From an uncultured bacterium (GTDB lineage Bacteria > Spirochaetota > UBA4802 > UB4802), in NCBI GenBank assembly GCA_937920495.1, contig CALEUQ010000031.1, forward strand, positions 1-51,089: a stretch of 51,089 nucleotides of DNA, given 5' to 3'. Position 1 is the first letter of the stretch. Each line of letters begins with the position of its first letter. Below, one piece after another: positions 51,011 through 51,089 of this stretch. Position numbers and translations under genes: made by a program. The notes beneath the pieces were generated by a model. That model made no database searches and was not told the origin of the DNA. It was given only the letters and a program-made list of their open reading frames with translations.

Positions 51011-51089
51011 ATGGCCAGGAAATTGCGTGTACAGCTTCCCAATCTTACCTATCACATCACATCCCGATGTATTGAATGGAGAGGGATGC
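51011..51089 (+). CDS. REP-associated tyrosine transposase (RAYT), 5' end only
   Basis: The window's last 26 codons start MARKLRVQLPNLTYHITSRC, the typical MAR(P/K)LR(I/V)xxPxxxYHVTSRG opening of Y1/RAYT transposases. These single-strand HUH-type enzymes are domesticated relatives of IS200/IS605 transposases and are linked to REP sequences. The gene continues beyond the window, so intactness cannot be judged. GGAG precedes the ATG. Confidence 0.8.
   Translation, partial: MARKLRVQLPNLTYHITSRCIEWRGM

Noticed and set aside
1-51089. tRNA or rRNA genes
   Set aside because: I searched the gaps for T-loop (GGTTCGAATCC-like) and rRNA-like sequence on both strands and found none.

Overview
The window is about 51 kb of AT-rich (roughly 38% GC, estimated by eye), gene-dense chromosomal DNA from a diderm bacterium, most likely a spirochaete (Spirochaetota). 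The lineage call is an inference. It rests on the gene order rpsP-khpA-rimM-trmD-rplS-rnhB-(FliK-like)-(FlhB C-terminal-like)-HD-GYP-yraN, several lipoproteins with clear lipoboxes, many TPR proteins, and the sigma-54 and partner-switch type regulators. I see no tRNA, rRNA, CRISPR array or prophage block.

Layout. 1-400: repeat-rich, gene-free start. 0.4-1.7 kb: zinc-type CDF exporter with a small Cys-rich partner. 2.0-5.3 kb: a secreted protein and a large discoidin/tail-fibre-like repeat protein. 5.5-8.2 kb: an unknown protein coupled to a secreted phospholipase D-like protein, then an RsbRD-type sensor domain. 8.3-15.2 kb (minus strand): valS, then a TPR protein, a membrane-anchored SbcC/YhaN-like ATPase and an SbcD/YhaO-like metallophosphoesterase. 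15.2-18.6 kb: REP-like repeats, a sigma-54 activator without a receiver domain, and a convergent soluble PAS hybrid kinase. 18.9-24 kb: DUF2905, the trkA-trkH potassium uptake pair, a PASTA protein and rpe. 24.1-29.9 kb: the translation operon followed by the YlqG/YlqH-like pair, a degenerate HD-GYP protein and yraN. 29.9-35.1 kb: a sulfatase-fold lipoprotein, another lipoprotein, gatC, thpR, trxA, dtd and a TPR protein. 35.1-43.3 kb: a WtpABC-type tungstate/molybdate ABC importer, pcrA/uvrD, a STAS protein, a tungsten aldehyde:ferredoxin oxidoreductase and its MarR-type regulator with a long palindromic operator. 43.5-50.2 kb: a VKOR-DsbA fusion, a membrane-anchored beta-propeller, two tiny membrane proteins, dCMP deaminase, a LysE exporter, and secreted or lipoprotein genes. 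The window ends in a RAYT-type transposase start, with four copies of GCTCTGACCCC in front of it.

Most notable signal. The non-palindromic octamer GCGATAGT (complement ACTATCGC) occurs 29 times by manual scan, 14 in one orientation and 15 in the other. About 1.2 copies would be expected from base composition. It lies inside essential genes in all reading frames as well as between genes, with an extended consensus near TGKGCGATAGTWMCYG. It behaves like a highly iterated genomic word (DNA-uptake, Chi-like, HIP1-like or protein-binding site). I do not recognise it as a described element.

Functional themes are metal handling (CDF exporter; tungstate importer plus tungsten enzyme), translation and RNA maturation, potassium homeostasis, periplasmic disulfide formation and signalling. 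All assignments come from reading motifs in the translated sequence. No database search was possible.
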